From Ixodes scapularis (Eukaryota; Arthropoda; Arachnida; Ixodida; Ixodidae): a stretch of DNA of 64,000 bases. Numbering within the stretch: the first letter of the stretch is position 1; every line of letters starts with the position of its first letter. Positions 10,273-20,751 of the stretch are shown piece by piece. The notes beneath the pieces are model-generated. The model ran no database searches. It was not told the origin of the DNA and saw only the letters and a program-made list of their open reading frames with translations. The stretch covers positions 85,135,816-85,199,815 of the forward strand of contig NW_024609846.1 in assembly GCF_016920785.2 (NCBI RefSeq), written 5' to 3'. The position numbers were made by a program, and so were the translations under genes.

Positions 10273-11079
10273 TCACCGAGAGCTTAAAAAAAAGCTGGGC
10301 GGGGCGAGTGTTAAGCATCTCATTATCACTCCGCAGCCAATGAGATTGCGGCAACCACCGACAAGAACCCTAGTGACCATGAGCGAATCGAAGATCACAC
10401 GAGGTCCAAATACCGTTACGATGGCCGGCTGACTCCCTGAGGCAGGCCTCACGCCCAGGCGGAAGAAGAGGGGCACCGAGGCGTCGCAGATGATCTTGCT
10501 CAGCAAGAACCCTCCCTGGACGGAGGAGAAGAGCTGCTCATGGCCCACCGGACTCGCGGGGAGCTCCACGCCGGCGACACGCAGCAAGTCGGCCGCCACC
10601 GATGCGTTGCCTTCCTCGACGCAGACCCGATAAAACATCCTGGCCTTTGCAAGTGCCGTCGACGCGTTCGTCTTCGGGTCATCGACGTCGATGATACCTG
10701 CTGCGGGCACGGGCCTCACCGTGGCGTACTGCTGACGACACTTCAAGTCGGTCTCCACAGCCGAGCAGGCGAAGACGTATGCGTCCCGACACGCCATGCT
10801 CCTGGTACCCTGCAGGTGGTACGTCGGCCCCAAAACACGTGCTGTCATCTCCTCTACTGCGACTAGGGTTTCGACTTCCGGTTGACCGCGCCTGGAGACC
10901 ACGATAGCCACAAGAACGGCCACCAGCACGACCACGAGCAAGCAGAGAAAGGCGAGGGCGACTGTGTAGCGCCGAGGGGCGCTGCGGAAGCTGAAGCGTA
11001 CCGGTGCCAGTTGCGCAGGTACCGAGGCCCGGCTGGCCGGTTCGCTGTAGTTATGGGGCTCCATGGACAAGGGCGCCAT
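10273..11079 (-). CDS. First coding exon of a type II membrane protein, M13 (neprilysin-like) peptidase candidate
   Basis: From the ATG at 11079 the protein has a short cytoplasmic tail and a single strongly hydrophobic segment at about residues 39-61 (VVVLVAVLVAIVV). A Cys-rich luminal part follows (MACRDAYVFACS; LKCRQQY), then ALAKARMFYRVCVEEGN and LLSKIICDASVPLFFRLGV. The order (anchor, C-x-D-x3-ACx, K-x-FYxxC, PLFxxGV) resembles the N-terminal lobe of tick M13 metallopeptidases or their inactive paralogues. No HExxH zinc motif is present because it would lie in later exons to the left. The 3' splice boundary is unclear, probably 10340-10440, and codons beyond it to the stop at 10273 may be intron. 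An upstream 5' UTR is likely. Confidence 0.55.
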   Translation of the reverse strand: MAPLSMEPHNYSEPASRASVPAQLAPVRFSFRSAPRRYTVALAFLCLLVVVLVAVLVAIVVSRRGQPEVETLVAVEEMTARVLGPTYHLQGTRSMACRDAYVFACSAVETDLKCRQQYATVRPVPAAGIIDVDDPKTNASTALAKARMFYRVCVEEGNASVAADLLRVAGVELPASPVGHEQLFSSVQGGFLLSKIICDASVPLFFRLGVRPASGSQPAIVTVFGPRVIFDSLMVTRVLVGGCRNLIGCGVIMRCLTLAPPSFFLSSR

Positions 11080-11295
11080 TGCGTGCGAGTCTTCAACTGC
11101 CTTCTCCGGACTCTGGAGTGGGTTTCCTGTGGGACCGCTCCTGCGAACGCTGCGTGAGGCCCATACCCAGGGTGCAACGTGTATTGCCCGCAAAGTCGCA
11201 GTGGTTTGCGCGCTGCTAAACAGTCGTAGACGCGATGCTGAGCCCGAACGGAAATGTGATAGACATGCGGTTTGAGTTGTGTCTGTGGAAGGAGA

Positions 11296-11320
11296 GGGGG
11301 GGGGGGGGGGGGGGGGGGGG
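11296..11320. repeat. Poly-G run
   Basis: A run of about 25 nearly pure G on the plus strand lies in GGAGAGGGGGG context just upstream of the M13-like exon. Such runs are prone to assembly length errors and can form G-quadruplexes. Confidence 0.6.
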
Positions 11321-11518
11321 GTTGCGCAATTGCTGGCAAGTGAAATGCCGGAAGTGGATGTTACTAGGGATCGATAACGTCTCGTCCCTCTTTGGCGTTA
11401 GCAATAACATGGATATCAATATCACTAGTTACGCAACAGTGCTGAGTGAAAGCGCATTGACCATTATTTTATTATACGAAATGTAAAATGTGAAAAGTCT
11501 TTCGTAGTCTTCACGGTG

Positions 11519-11762
11519 TGCACCCTAAAAAAAAAATGCGTTCTTAAAAGGTTCTTCGACGCCTCAAGAACTCTCAGCTCGTTAAGAACTGTTTCACCTC
11601 AAGCACTACTGCCCCCTGGCGCAAAAAAAGAAAAAAGAAAAGAAGACAACTGGGCGATGAAGAACTCTTTCGCAGCATAAAAAGAGTTTTAAAAAAAACC
11701 TTATAAATTTTTCTTACAAATAACCCTTTTAGGGGGTGCTTAAAATAACTTTTTAGAGTGCA
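11519..11762. mobile_element. Short inverted-repeat element (MITE-like)
   Basis: The ends are TGCACCCTAAAAAA on the left and TTTTTAGAGTGCA on the right, giving an inverted repeat of about 13 bp with one or two mismatches around a 244-bp AT-rich body. No open frame of note is present. Target duplication is not clear, so the call rests on the inverted ends alone. Confidence 0.45.
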
Positions 11763-12239
11763 AAACAAGCTAAGAAACCCTAACAGTTCTTTTAGTGTGT
11801 GTGCAAAGTTTACATTTTATTTAACTGCTTAGGATGCCCCCAGCTGTCCCAGAATGTTTAAATTCGAAAAAAAGAAACGAAGATCAATCACTTAATTCAA
11901 AAATAAATCTGCTTTATTTTACCACAAGTTGTACATTTGTGACAAGGGGGTTAGAAAAAAAAAACCCCAAAAACTTTATGTTTGCAGTTTGGCGCATTCC
12001 AGCGCCCTTTAAACACGGTCGCAGCGGCATGGCAACAACGATAGATGTGTGGGTTGCCATGCAGCGGCATGGTAACCCACACAGTAGAAATATGAAAATG
12101 AATGAACCGTACTGACTGAATATGAATAAATGTTAGAATGCCGTTAACAGAACAAAATCTGGCGGAGCCGAAATTCGAACTCCGGGTCTGGAACTCCGGG
12201 TCTGGATCATCGGAATTCGAACTCCGGGTTTGGATCATG

Positions 12240-12612
12240 AGTGGGCACGGGAGCAGTGGCGTCAACATGGCTCTAATGTCGCGCTTCTGCGCTTTGCAGA
12301 CATTCCTGGCATTTTTCCTGCCCTTGTCTTCAACTTTGCCAAGCGATACAGCCGGATACCCCATCGGATTGCAATCTAGAGAGAGCGTTGGCCAGCAGCA
12401 CGTCTTCACCAGTTACGTCCCGGATCACCCTCTTCTGCTGCAACCAGTTTTTGGTCCTGCAGCGTCATCGACAGCGACATTAATTCCCGCCCTCCTCTTA
12501 AACAGCTGGCAGCGCGACTAAGGCACCATAGCGCGACTGCTTCTCCAGGGGACACGGGAGCAGTAACGTCCACATGACTCTGATGCCGCGCTTCTGCGTT
12601 TGGCAGGTGTGT
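12240..12612 (+). promoter_or_regulatory. LINE C 5' UTR with two related monomers
   Basis: Two blocks about 310 bp apart share CACGGGAGCAGT, CACATG or AACATG and the stretch GCGCTTCTGCG before a TTTGCAGRCAT or TTGGCAGGTGT end (12245-12303 and 12553-12611). They lie directly upstream of the LINE C ORF1 start. Repeated 5' UTR units are typical of internal promoters in some LINEs. The promoter role is inferred from position. Confidence 0.45.
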
Positions 12613-12718
12613 AATCAATTTCTCTTTACGCTAAAAAAAAAAAAAAAATAACGACCCCTACCTGCTCTTACTCCCGTGCCCAGGAGTGCTTTGTGAAATT
12701 GCTTGTGATTGTTTTCCG

Positions 12719-13422
12719 ATGTTTTGGTTGCTATTGCGCTGCGGTGACGTCGAAGCGAACCCGGGCCCTCATACTCGTTCTGGGACACTTCTAGTGGTTG
12801 ACACTCTGCCTGACGAGCCGTCCGAACAGATGGCTGTCCTTTTTCACCTTCTAAAAGACCTTCAGGCACGGTCTGTTCAATCGGCAAAGCTGAGCTAGTC
12901 GCTGACGTAAAATCAGTAAAGACTGGCCAAAAAAAAAATATTGAAACTAAAATTGGTCACATTCAAAAACGGCTAGACGCCCTTGAAGAAAAAACAAAGG
13001 TGCTCGACAGTTTTAACACGAACCTGGTCGAAATCCAGGACTCGGTAAAAGTGCTAACCACTCAGCATGACTCAATGCAATCCCGCCTCGACGAACTGGA
13101 GGACAGGTAGTGGCGTGACCACTTACTCTTTTATGGCATTCCCGACTCTCGCGAGTCATGGGAACAGTCTGAGGCACACGTGAAAAGAATTTTGAAAAAC
13201 GCACTCGATACCCTGCCTGAAAATTCCATTGAACGCGCCCATCGCCTGGGGCCACTGACGCCGAACAAATGCCGCCCCATCATAGTTAAGTTTTCTGGCT
13301 ATAAAATAAAAGATAAGATCCTTTCGGCACGCGCTCAGCTGAGGGAAATAAACGTTACTGCTAGAGAAGATTTCTCGCCCGCCACGCGTAATGCTCAAAG
13401 AAAGCCCTATCGAGGTTGCTAA
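12719..13422 (+). pseudogene. LINE C ORF1 with N-terminal 2A-like peptide
   Basis: The first ATG (12719) gives MFWLLLRCGDVEANPGP. The final nine residues match the 2A ribosome-skipping consensus D-V-E-x-N-P-G-P, with the usual upstream leucine-rich stretch and Gly. The frame stops at 12898 and shifts. The following codons encode a coiled coil (about 12900-13107), interrupted by TAG at 13108, then LLFYGIPDSRESWEQSE, IERAHRLGPLTPNKCRP and AREDFSPATRNAQR, the nucleic-acid-binding domain also seen in LINE B ORF1. 2A at LINE N-termini is known in other metazoans and trypanosomes, so function here is inferred. Confidence 0.75.
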
Positions 13423-13634
13423 AAACCAACCTAAGTTACCGACATTCCAACTGCGCCACAATAAGCTCGTGATAAACAAAAAGCAATACGTGTATGACTT
13501 CGCAACCGAGAGCGTAGTCGAACTTGCGCCCAAACGCGGCGCGCGCTCCTGATAACCCACAGCCGAGCGCCTCAGCACACGATGAGAGATAGGGAAACGC
13601 GAGAGGCAGTGGTCTTAACGTATCTGATGTATCG

Positions 13635-14481
13635 GTTCTTTTATATAACATTCGTAGCATAACTAATAAGCGCGATTCACTAACCTCAGCTCTAGATACC
13701 TTAAATGCTCATATCATAGCACTAACTAACACCTGGTCGCATCCTCATTTTCGCGATCACGAAATCTTCGAGTCAGCACATCGTTTCTCCGTCTATCGCT
13801 GCGACCGCACAACGCGTCGAGGCGGCGGCGTTCTTGTGGCCATTTCTAAGGAATTGCCTTCCCATGTGTATTCATATCCCCAGCAACTTGGAAATGGTAT
13901 GGGCTAATATTGAAATAAATCAGCAAAGAGTCATTGTTGGTGTTTACTATTGTCCCCCTAATTATTCTTCCACTATCGTAAACGAGCTACATGATGTAAA
14001 TAACCTAGTTGTGTCTCGTCATCCTACATTACCTTTTTTTTTTCTGGGCGATTTTAATATTCCTAATATTTCATGGGCCAGCGAATCGCCTTGTATGCAA
14101 CCCTTTTCCACTCTAGCAGATGAATTTCTAAATCTATGTTCTGTGTTTTCATTCACGCAACTTGTCAAGCAACCCACAAGAATAACCGACCTTGTACTAA
14201 CATCTTGCCCCGATCTCATCTCAGAAATTACTTACCTGGCTTGAGTGATCATTCCCTTTTGTCATTTCACGTCAACCTGTATTGCGTTAAGACTAAAAAA
14301 AAATATTAAAACTATTCCTAATTACCAAAAGGCAAAATGTGAGGCTGTTAATAGTGATCTATCCGTCTTCCTCGAAACATTTTTGAAGGACTTTGAAGTT
14401 CGCAGCGTGCAATCCAACTGGGGTATCTTCGTGGCCAAGATCAACGACTTAACTAATAAGTACAGTGCTTCCCAAACTTAA
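13635..14481 (+). pseudogene. LINE C endonuclease fragment
   Basis: Motifs in order are LLYNIRSITNKRDS, YRCDRTTRRGGGVLVAIS, VGVYYCPPNY, FFLGDFNIPNISW and KQPTRITDLVLTSCPDL. These align with the endonucleases of LINEs A and B. The CYRP-type motif reads YYCPP. A frameshift lies near 13830 and a stop near 14244. No RT follows because homology ends near 14481. Confidence 0.75.
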
Positions 14482-16500
14482 CACCGCCACTGGGTTCCCA
14501 AAACATTGAGCTCGTGTCGGGTACTTAGTGTTAAATATGTCACCAAACCGTTCGCGATACCTTCTCAGGATGGATTTGAACTCGGGAACCCAAACATTCT
14601 TCAGATAGCTCAATGGGCCGTAGAGTGACTGTCAGAAATGGCAAATGCTGTAACGGCGTTAAGTTTGAGGCGCACTGTACATTCCTACCCGCACTATCAT
14701 ATCTAACAGTAATGCTCTGCGAAAGACAAACAAGTCGCGTGAGAAAAGCCCCGATATAGAGCGGGTGCGTTCAGTAAAAGCTCCAAATGGCGTTTATGAG
14801 TTGGATGCCAAACGAACCCTCAAATTTCTGACGCTTGTCTCAGTGTAAGGGGAACAATAGTTCTTTGTCTTTTAAGAATTTGTTAACAAAAAAAAAAAAA
14901 AGGCAGAGCCTAGGCAAACAAACACTCGAGACGTTCCTGACCCTTTCCTTCAACGCACGCCGAGTAGAACGTGTGTTTTGGAATATTAAAAAAAAAAAAG
15001 GAAGAAATATTTCAACGCTAATAAACACTCTCAGCGTGCTCACAGAAGCGTATACATTGTCCCGGAAAGTCTCCATAAGTTTTACCATTTCCTGTCTCGA
15101 TTTTGTCCCGATTTCAGCACTAATTTCGTCCCGGAAATCACAGGTATAATAATGCGTATATATGATCTCGCAAAGACTGATTGAAGACGTTCCAGGGCTG
15201 CACGGTAGATGCCCCATAATGGAGGGCCACAGCGCTCCCGGCTAACCTTTTTTTTTTTTTTCTTTTTCTAGACAAGAACTACAGCAACATTCGATCGCAC
15301 TCAAAGGCCAATATGTGAACCAGTCTTGAACTTTACTCCTGTTTGATCAGTACAGTTTATTCATCTGCATAACTTCGACTAATTCCTTTTTAAGGTTACG
15401 AAGAAACGATGAAAATACCCGTAGTTAAACGTATTTATACATAAAGGCACGCACATGCACATTATATTATCTGCATATAGAATATCGATGAAAATACCTG
15501 AAGCTGTTTTAGAGTTTTAGACAGAAGAGCAAGGTATGATTTTACTATGTTTCTTAAAATAAAAATAGATGACCATTCAAAAAAAAAAAAAAAAAAAAAA
15601 AAGAAACAAGCTTATTGTGGAGGAAAAAAAAAAGCGGATATCTTTTAAGAGAAGTGCGTCGCGGAAAGCCAGAAATTGTTCAAGACGAGGGAAAGCGCTA
15701 GGGGTGCCAATGGCGGAATGAATAGGCCCGATATTTTTTTCTCGTTTTTGAAAGATTTTAAAACATTAGCATTATACACCTTGTCTAGGTTACCCCACAA
15801 GGTAAGTCCCCAAACTAAATTAAAAATGCAAAGACAAAAAAAAAAAAAAAAAAGGGGGGGGGGATAGCTAGTAGATTAACATTTTTGAAGTTTATTGGAA
15901 AAAATTTGCCTATAATTATTCACGCTATTTTTATGAAAGACCTACACATAAAGGACAGAACACGGACAACACACACTCACAAATTTACAGCTTTATTATT
16001 ATTATTTTTTTATGAATGTACGTTACGGGAACACTTCGAGACATGCTTCGTGAATATTTCACTAAGTGCTTCGGTGGTTGTAATAAACTGTAGTGCGGAT
16101 GACTCAGGAAGAAAGTTGTGGGACGATATCTAATATGTGACTTCAAAAATCGAAATAAAACTGCGTTTGTTTTTACGCGTGTATCTCAAAACGTCCCATT
16201 TGCATTGGAATCTTGCGCATTTCGTCCCATTCTCATTTGGTCCTTCTCGTTTGAACCTTCCCAGAAAATCAGAACCAGTATTTTCGCAACTGGGCCCATT
16301 CTCATTTTGTCCGTTATTTGAAAACGTCCTACTCACATTGGACATTGCGCATTTCGTCCCATCCTCATATCATTCGTCCCGTGTGAACCTTCGCGGCTTT
16401 GTAGTGAGTCTTACCTTGTTTGGGCCCCCAGCATATACCTTCAGATACGTATTTGTAGTCCTTCGTTTTCTGTTAAAACTGGACATTTCCTTGAATGTAC
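14482..16500. other. AT-rich sequence without recognisable genes
   Basis: The stretch contains several A- and T-homopolymers (14887-14900, 15249-15261, 15580-15602, 15836-15852) and a G-run at 15854-15863. None of the short frames shows a recognisable domain. The TTCGTCCCAT motif recurs at 16219 and 16353, hinting at a small dispersed repeat near 16.2-16.4 kb. Confidence 0.4.
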
Positions 16501-16504
16501 ACCC

Positions 16505-16506
<2 letters not shown>

Positions 16507-16537
<31 letters not shown>
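16507..16537. repeat. (TA)n microsatellite
   Basis: About 15 TA units lie immediately left of the hAT-type element at 16538. The matching array on the other side (17714 onward) indicates that the element inserted into one TA tract. Confidence 0.9.
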
Positions 16538-16540
<3 letters not shown>

Positions 16541-17710
16541 TGTGTCGAACCGAAAAAAATACGGGTTCGGTTACGGTTCAGGTTCAGGTAAATTTATTTT
16601 GTTCCGGTTCAGTTCCGGTTCGACTAATTCAATCCGCGAACCGGTTCGCGAATCGGTTCGAAAATTATAAATGACAAATTGCAACATCAAAATAATTTAC
16701 AAATAAAACATCTGAAATCAGCACATACGAAACGGGATACATCGTAGTGTAAGGCTCAGGGATTTCTACCAGGAATGGTTTCTTTATGTGCACTCAAAGG
16801 TTACCTCACCGACGTTTACGCATTCGGACTTCATCTAAATGGGTCCGACGCAGTAGCTGTAAAATCAGCGACCTCCTTACAAACCCACTTACAAGTAGAA
16901 CTCGCTAACTATCCCGCCACCTCGGCGTGTAAGCAATTGAAGGAACAGTGGGGAGAAAATACAGCTTTCTTTATTTGAACTAGCCTTCGGTAACTCAAAT
17001 TAGACCCTTAAAGAAGTCTTCATTAAATAAGATACGGAATATGAAAAACACTTCACCGAACGCAACGCCAGAAGGACGTAATAGGATAAATATTAAAATA
17101 GAAGAGTTCGCTGTCTCACAAATATGTTAGCTTCTAAGTGCCTATACGAAACCGAATGCATTATTATCAAACTCCACAGCCTTTTCTTTTCTCATTCCGA
17201 TGGAAGCAAGCTTCAAGAACTCGCGCGTTCTAGAAAAGTGTTATGAAATGAGCGTGCACAGCAGCATTTAGGATTTACGAGAGTGTAGGAAAATGAAATC
17301 CCGGGACGCGATTTTCTTTTTTGCAAAGCCTTCCAATTCTCTTTCTTCCGTGCAAGCCGCGACCAGCGCAATACTGGTTCCTATGTCAAGATTCATGGAT
17401 GCAGCGTTTGTCAAGATTCATGGATGCAGCGTTTATAATCCTAAGACTGAGTGGAGAAGAAAAATATGTAAGCGAGGTGTGTGTCAGTTGATGGCACTTA
17501 AAAAACAAATGGCATTGATAGCACATTCATTGTCAACAGCGCGTGGCCGAACCGTTTTGACACGAGCCGGTAACCGTTATTTTTTTTCCGGTTCAGTTCC
17601 GGTTCGGGTTCATCGCGATATCAATATAACGGTTCAGGTTCGGGTTCAGTTCCGGAGAAAATACCGGTTCGGTTCCGGTTTTCGGTTCGGTTCGGTTCCG
17701 GTTCGACACC

Positions 17711-17713
<3 letters not shown>
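16538..17713. mobile_element. hAT-type non-autonomous element inserted in a TA array
   Basis: The left end CAGTGTGTCGAACCG and the right end CGGTTCGACACCCTG form inverted repeats. Both sides read ATATATAT, consistent with an 8-bp duplication, although the TA array makes this uninformative alone. The subterminal regions (16550-16665 and 17575-17705) are packed with GGTTCGG or GGTTCCGG motifs in mirrored arrangement. No transposase frame is visible. A perfect 25-bp class tandem duplication (AAGATTCATGGATGCAGCG) lies at 17390-17434. Confidence 0.7.
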
Positions 17714-17765
<52 letters not shown>

Positions 17766-17786
17766 TTATTTATTTATTTATTTAGA
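17714..17786. repeat. (TA)n followed by (TTTA)n microsatellite
   Basis: About 23 TA units are followed by six TTTA units directly at the right boundary of the hAT-type element. The tract is likely variable in length. Confidence 0.9.
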
Positions 17787-19371
17787 GTGGAATAAACACG
17801 ACTATTAACCGGATTCGGAACCACAATTCCGCTATTCTCACGTTTTCTGGCATTGTAGAATTGTGGAGCTCATTTAACAAAACTTGTTGAAAGTGTGCAT
17901 GACAGAAGCGATGCAAAAGATACTCAAGTAACAAAAAATTCAGTTGGGCTAGTTGACTGGCTAGAATCGCCGAAGGACAGGGACAAAGTGAAGAAGGTAA
18001 AGACAACACAGACGACACAAAATTATACTTTCTGAGAAAAAAAGAAAACAACAGCAAAAACGACAACAACAACGTATTTTAGTGAAGGCAATTTTGATAA
18101 GAAAGCGCTACCCCAGAGTACCGATTGGCTTCCTTCCCGTCCAAGTCCTTTTTTTAGTGTAGCACAATCATACATCTTCTGCGATTTCATGTTTCTCTCA
18201 ATTAAGATAACTTCGAAGACTGGACAGGTCTACTATCGGAACAGAAACGCTGCGCAAGCAGATGATAATGTATGCCAACAAAAAAAGATTTGGAAAATTA
18301 ATATGTCTACGTGAGCTCTTATACCACCACGTTTTAATCCGATTGTCTGCCCATTAATGACTGGTTGGCGTAAGTAAAACGTATATCCAATAATCGCCTT
18401 TTGGGCGCTGCTGGGCTGTGTCTTCTGTACACGTGCGCAGTAGCTCTTTTTCACGAAATATGAGACACTGCGCACGCGTCTAGAGCCCAGTGAGGCAGCA
18501 ATTTTTGCCTGGGTGATAAGCACTGAAAAAGTCTATATAGGCGACGATAGGATTCGTATTCCATGGCCAACACCTTTGTCTTTTGGCGATTTCCCTGGGG
18601 AAGCTTTAACACTCAATATGCTCTAGCAGCCGAGTTTCGTGGAGATCTGTATACCTTGCACTGCAACGTTTGGTTGTAACGAAAGAGCGACTCCGAACAG
18701 GGGCCAAGTGAAACGAGAACGGGCTCAAACGATGACCACCCTCTTTTTATGACGTTCATAACGAGATAATTGTTATCCAACCGTGTGTTAATTAGTTTAA
18801 AAAAGTCTTAGCCTCACAATATATATCCTAGAATCGGAAAAAATATATGCTTGTTCCATCCGCACATATGTACAATAAACTTAGCGGAAGGCTCAATATT
18901 TATAACGTTATTAACCTGTACGATCAATAAAAGGGCGCTTAGTATATTTTCCTGAGGGGCCACATAATAAATGCGTTGAGCGTTTAATATACATATGTTA
19001 GTTTTAAAGTAACGAAAGCGGCACTGTTGATAAGATTCTGCGATGAATTGAGCAAAACCTCAAAACCGGGAACATTGTAATTTGTCTAGAATAGTCTCGT
19101 AATTTCCCTGATCAAGCGCTTTACGTCACCGTCACAAGGACAAGGCGGCAGTGAGTGACAAAGGGCTCACTATAAATCATGAATATCACTCCGAGATATC
19201 CAGGTATAATACAGATACCCACTTTTATTTTGTAGATCACGGGAAAACACACACAAAACAAGAACCCTGTTTGCGAGGCTTCAATCTTTAACAAAGATTA
19301 AATCATACAATGTTTGTAAACTCCGTGGGTAATAACATAGATGAGGATACGCTGTTAATAAATAAGGTTAA
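17787..19371. other. No recognisable gene
   Basis: There is no domain-bearing frame or clear repeat boundary. AT content is moderately high. A short A/G-rich stretch at 17970-18010 resembles eroded retroelement 3' sequence but is too short to assign. Confidence 0.35.
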
Positions 19372-19373
19372 TA

Positions 19374-19538
19374 GGGAGTTTTCGTAGACCGCGTTTCTTC
19401 TTCCGCTAGGCCCTCCGCAACGAAGAAGCCGCTATACTACGCTCGCGCGTCGATGGCCTTGACTGTATAGAGTTCCGGGAATCGTAGCGGGTTGCGGAGA
19501 GCGTTGCGGAAAGGCGAAAACGATTTACGAAAACTCCC
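19374..19538. mobile_element. TA-flanked MITE, family GGGAGTTTT (copy 1)
   Basis: This 165-bp element has perfect 13-bp inverted ends (GGGAGTTTTCGTA) and is flanked by TA on both sides (19372-73 and 19539-40), as expected for Tc1/mariner-type target choice. It has no coding capacity. A second relative lies 430 bp to the right. Confidence 0.7.
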
Positions 19539-19971
19539 TAATGTTGTCACGGCAGCGAAATCACCGGCCGCTATATACACGTAATATTTTATTGGAGTAT
19601 AAGCTCCAAGAAGCCCCTACGTTCACACTATCCCACGACGCCCGCAGAACACCAATGAACCCGTTTTTAACTCGTTTCACATAAGAGCGACACCGAGCGG
19701 TGAAAGCTCGAAGTGCGGGCGGCGTTCGAGCATGAGCCGCTGCGCATGGGAGGGCCTGCGCGCACGCGGAACGCTTCTTGCAAAAGGTCCATTGTCAGCC
19801 ACGCTGCATGTCTAGTCCCTCATAGGGCTGATGCCGTCTCAGCTTAAAGATGACGCGCGACAGTTCAACCTTCGAGACCGCATAGCCACTCGCGGACGAT
19901 ACCACAACGTTAACCGACAACGATACCAGTATGCATGCGCAGAGACACGGGCGGAGTATCGGCGAACAATA

Positions 19972-20132
19972 GGGAGTTTTAGGGAACCGTTTTTGCGCAT
20001 CCGATACGCTACGATGGGTCCTCCTGTACGAACCGCGCATATACGAGTCTTCTGTGGCAGCGCATGCGCAGTTCGTACCGGAGGGCCTATCGTAACGTAT
20101 CGGATGTGCGAAAACGGTTCCCCAGAACTCCC
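19972..20132. mobile_element. TA-flanked MITE, family GGGAGTTTT (copy 2), near-palindrome
   Basis: This 161-bp element with ends GGGAGTTTTAGGGAACCG and CGGTTCCCCAGAACTCCC is flanked by TA. The arms continue almost to the centre (CATCCGATACG against CGTATCGGATG; CGAACCGCGCATATACG region), so the transcript would fold into a long hairpin. The mirrored open frames seen on both strands are a by-product of the palindrome. Confidence 0.7.
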
Positions 20133-20154
20133 TAAAGGAACTGCTGTCACATGA

Positions 20155-20750
20155 CCGGTGAAATGCTAGTTAGATCCGATATTGATTGGTTTGGGGCTGG
20201 TTACACGGGTTTAAAACCGAAACTAAAATTATTATTCAAATTTTTTAGTCGCTTGAAGCATTGCAAGTTAGAGCGTCTATGTTACGAACCATTTCTTAAA
20301 ATTCGGATAATAAATAAATAAACACTCTCAAGAGGCTTTCGTGTCAAAGCCAGACACTGGCAGCCACATATACTAAATTGACAGTGTGATCAACTATTGC
20401 CCGCTTACCGAAACCTCAAAATGATTGAAATTTTTTTATAATTTTCTGTTAAAGTCTATGCTTTATTTACACCCGAGTTATTGCTTTATACCAGCAATAC
20501 CTGAAAGAAGAGTAAATGCGCGGGCGAGTTGGTGGGTTTAAGCCTGAGACGTGTGAGGAGGAAGAAGACACAGATTGGTCTCTGACAAAATCAAAGGAAC
20601 CGTGCAACGATTTTAAAGGAGCAATGCAACAATTTTTGTACTCTGCGCAAATACCGCTTAAAACGGATCCCTAATGTTAATGACCTACGAAACACGCGTT
20701 CGTTTTTCACCCCACGCAGTAGAAGTCCCAGAAAAAAATTATCTAAAAAA
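20155..20750. other. No recognisable gene
   Basis: AT-rich sequence with no domain-bearing frame. Nothing beyond short A/T runs was seen. Confidence 0.35.
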
Positions 20751-20751
20751 A

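Larger units (their letters stand above)
12613..14481 (+). mobile_element. LINE C, CR1/L2-like retrotransposon with 2A-like ORF1 start, 3' truncated
   Basis: ORF1 (12719 to about 13422) and part of the endonuclease (about 13635-14481) are present and related to LINEs A and B. The similarity ends at about 14481, before any RT, so the 3' part is missing. The sequence upstream resembles a repeated 5' UTR, so this copy preserves the 5' end that A and B have lost. It carries stops and frameshifts and is not active. Confidence 0.75.

Noticed and set aside
14560..14600. tRNA B-box-like GAGTTCAAATCC on the minus strand, suggesting a tRNA or SINE
   Set aside because: No matching A box, acceptor stem or poly(A)/short tail was found at suitable spacing.
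19795..20154. Overlapping frames of similar protein sequence on both strands
   Set aside because: They arise because the MITE at 19972-20132 is palindromic.
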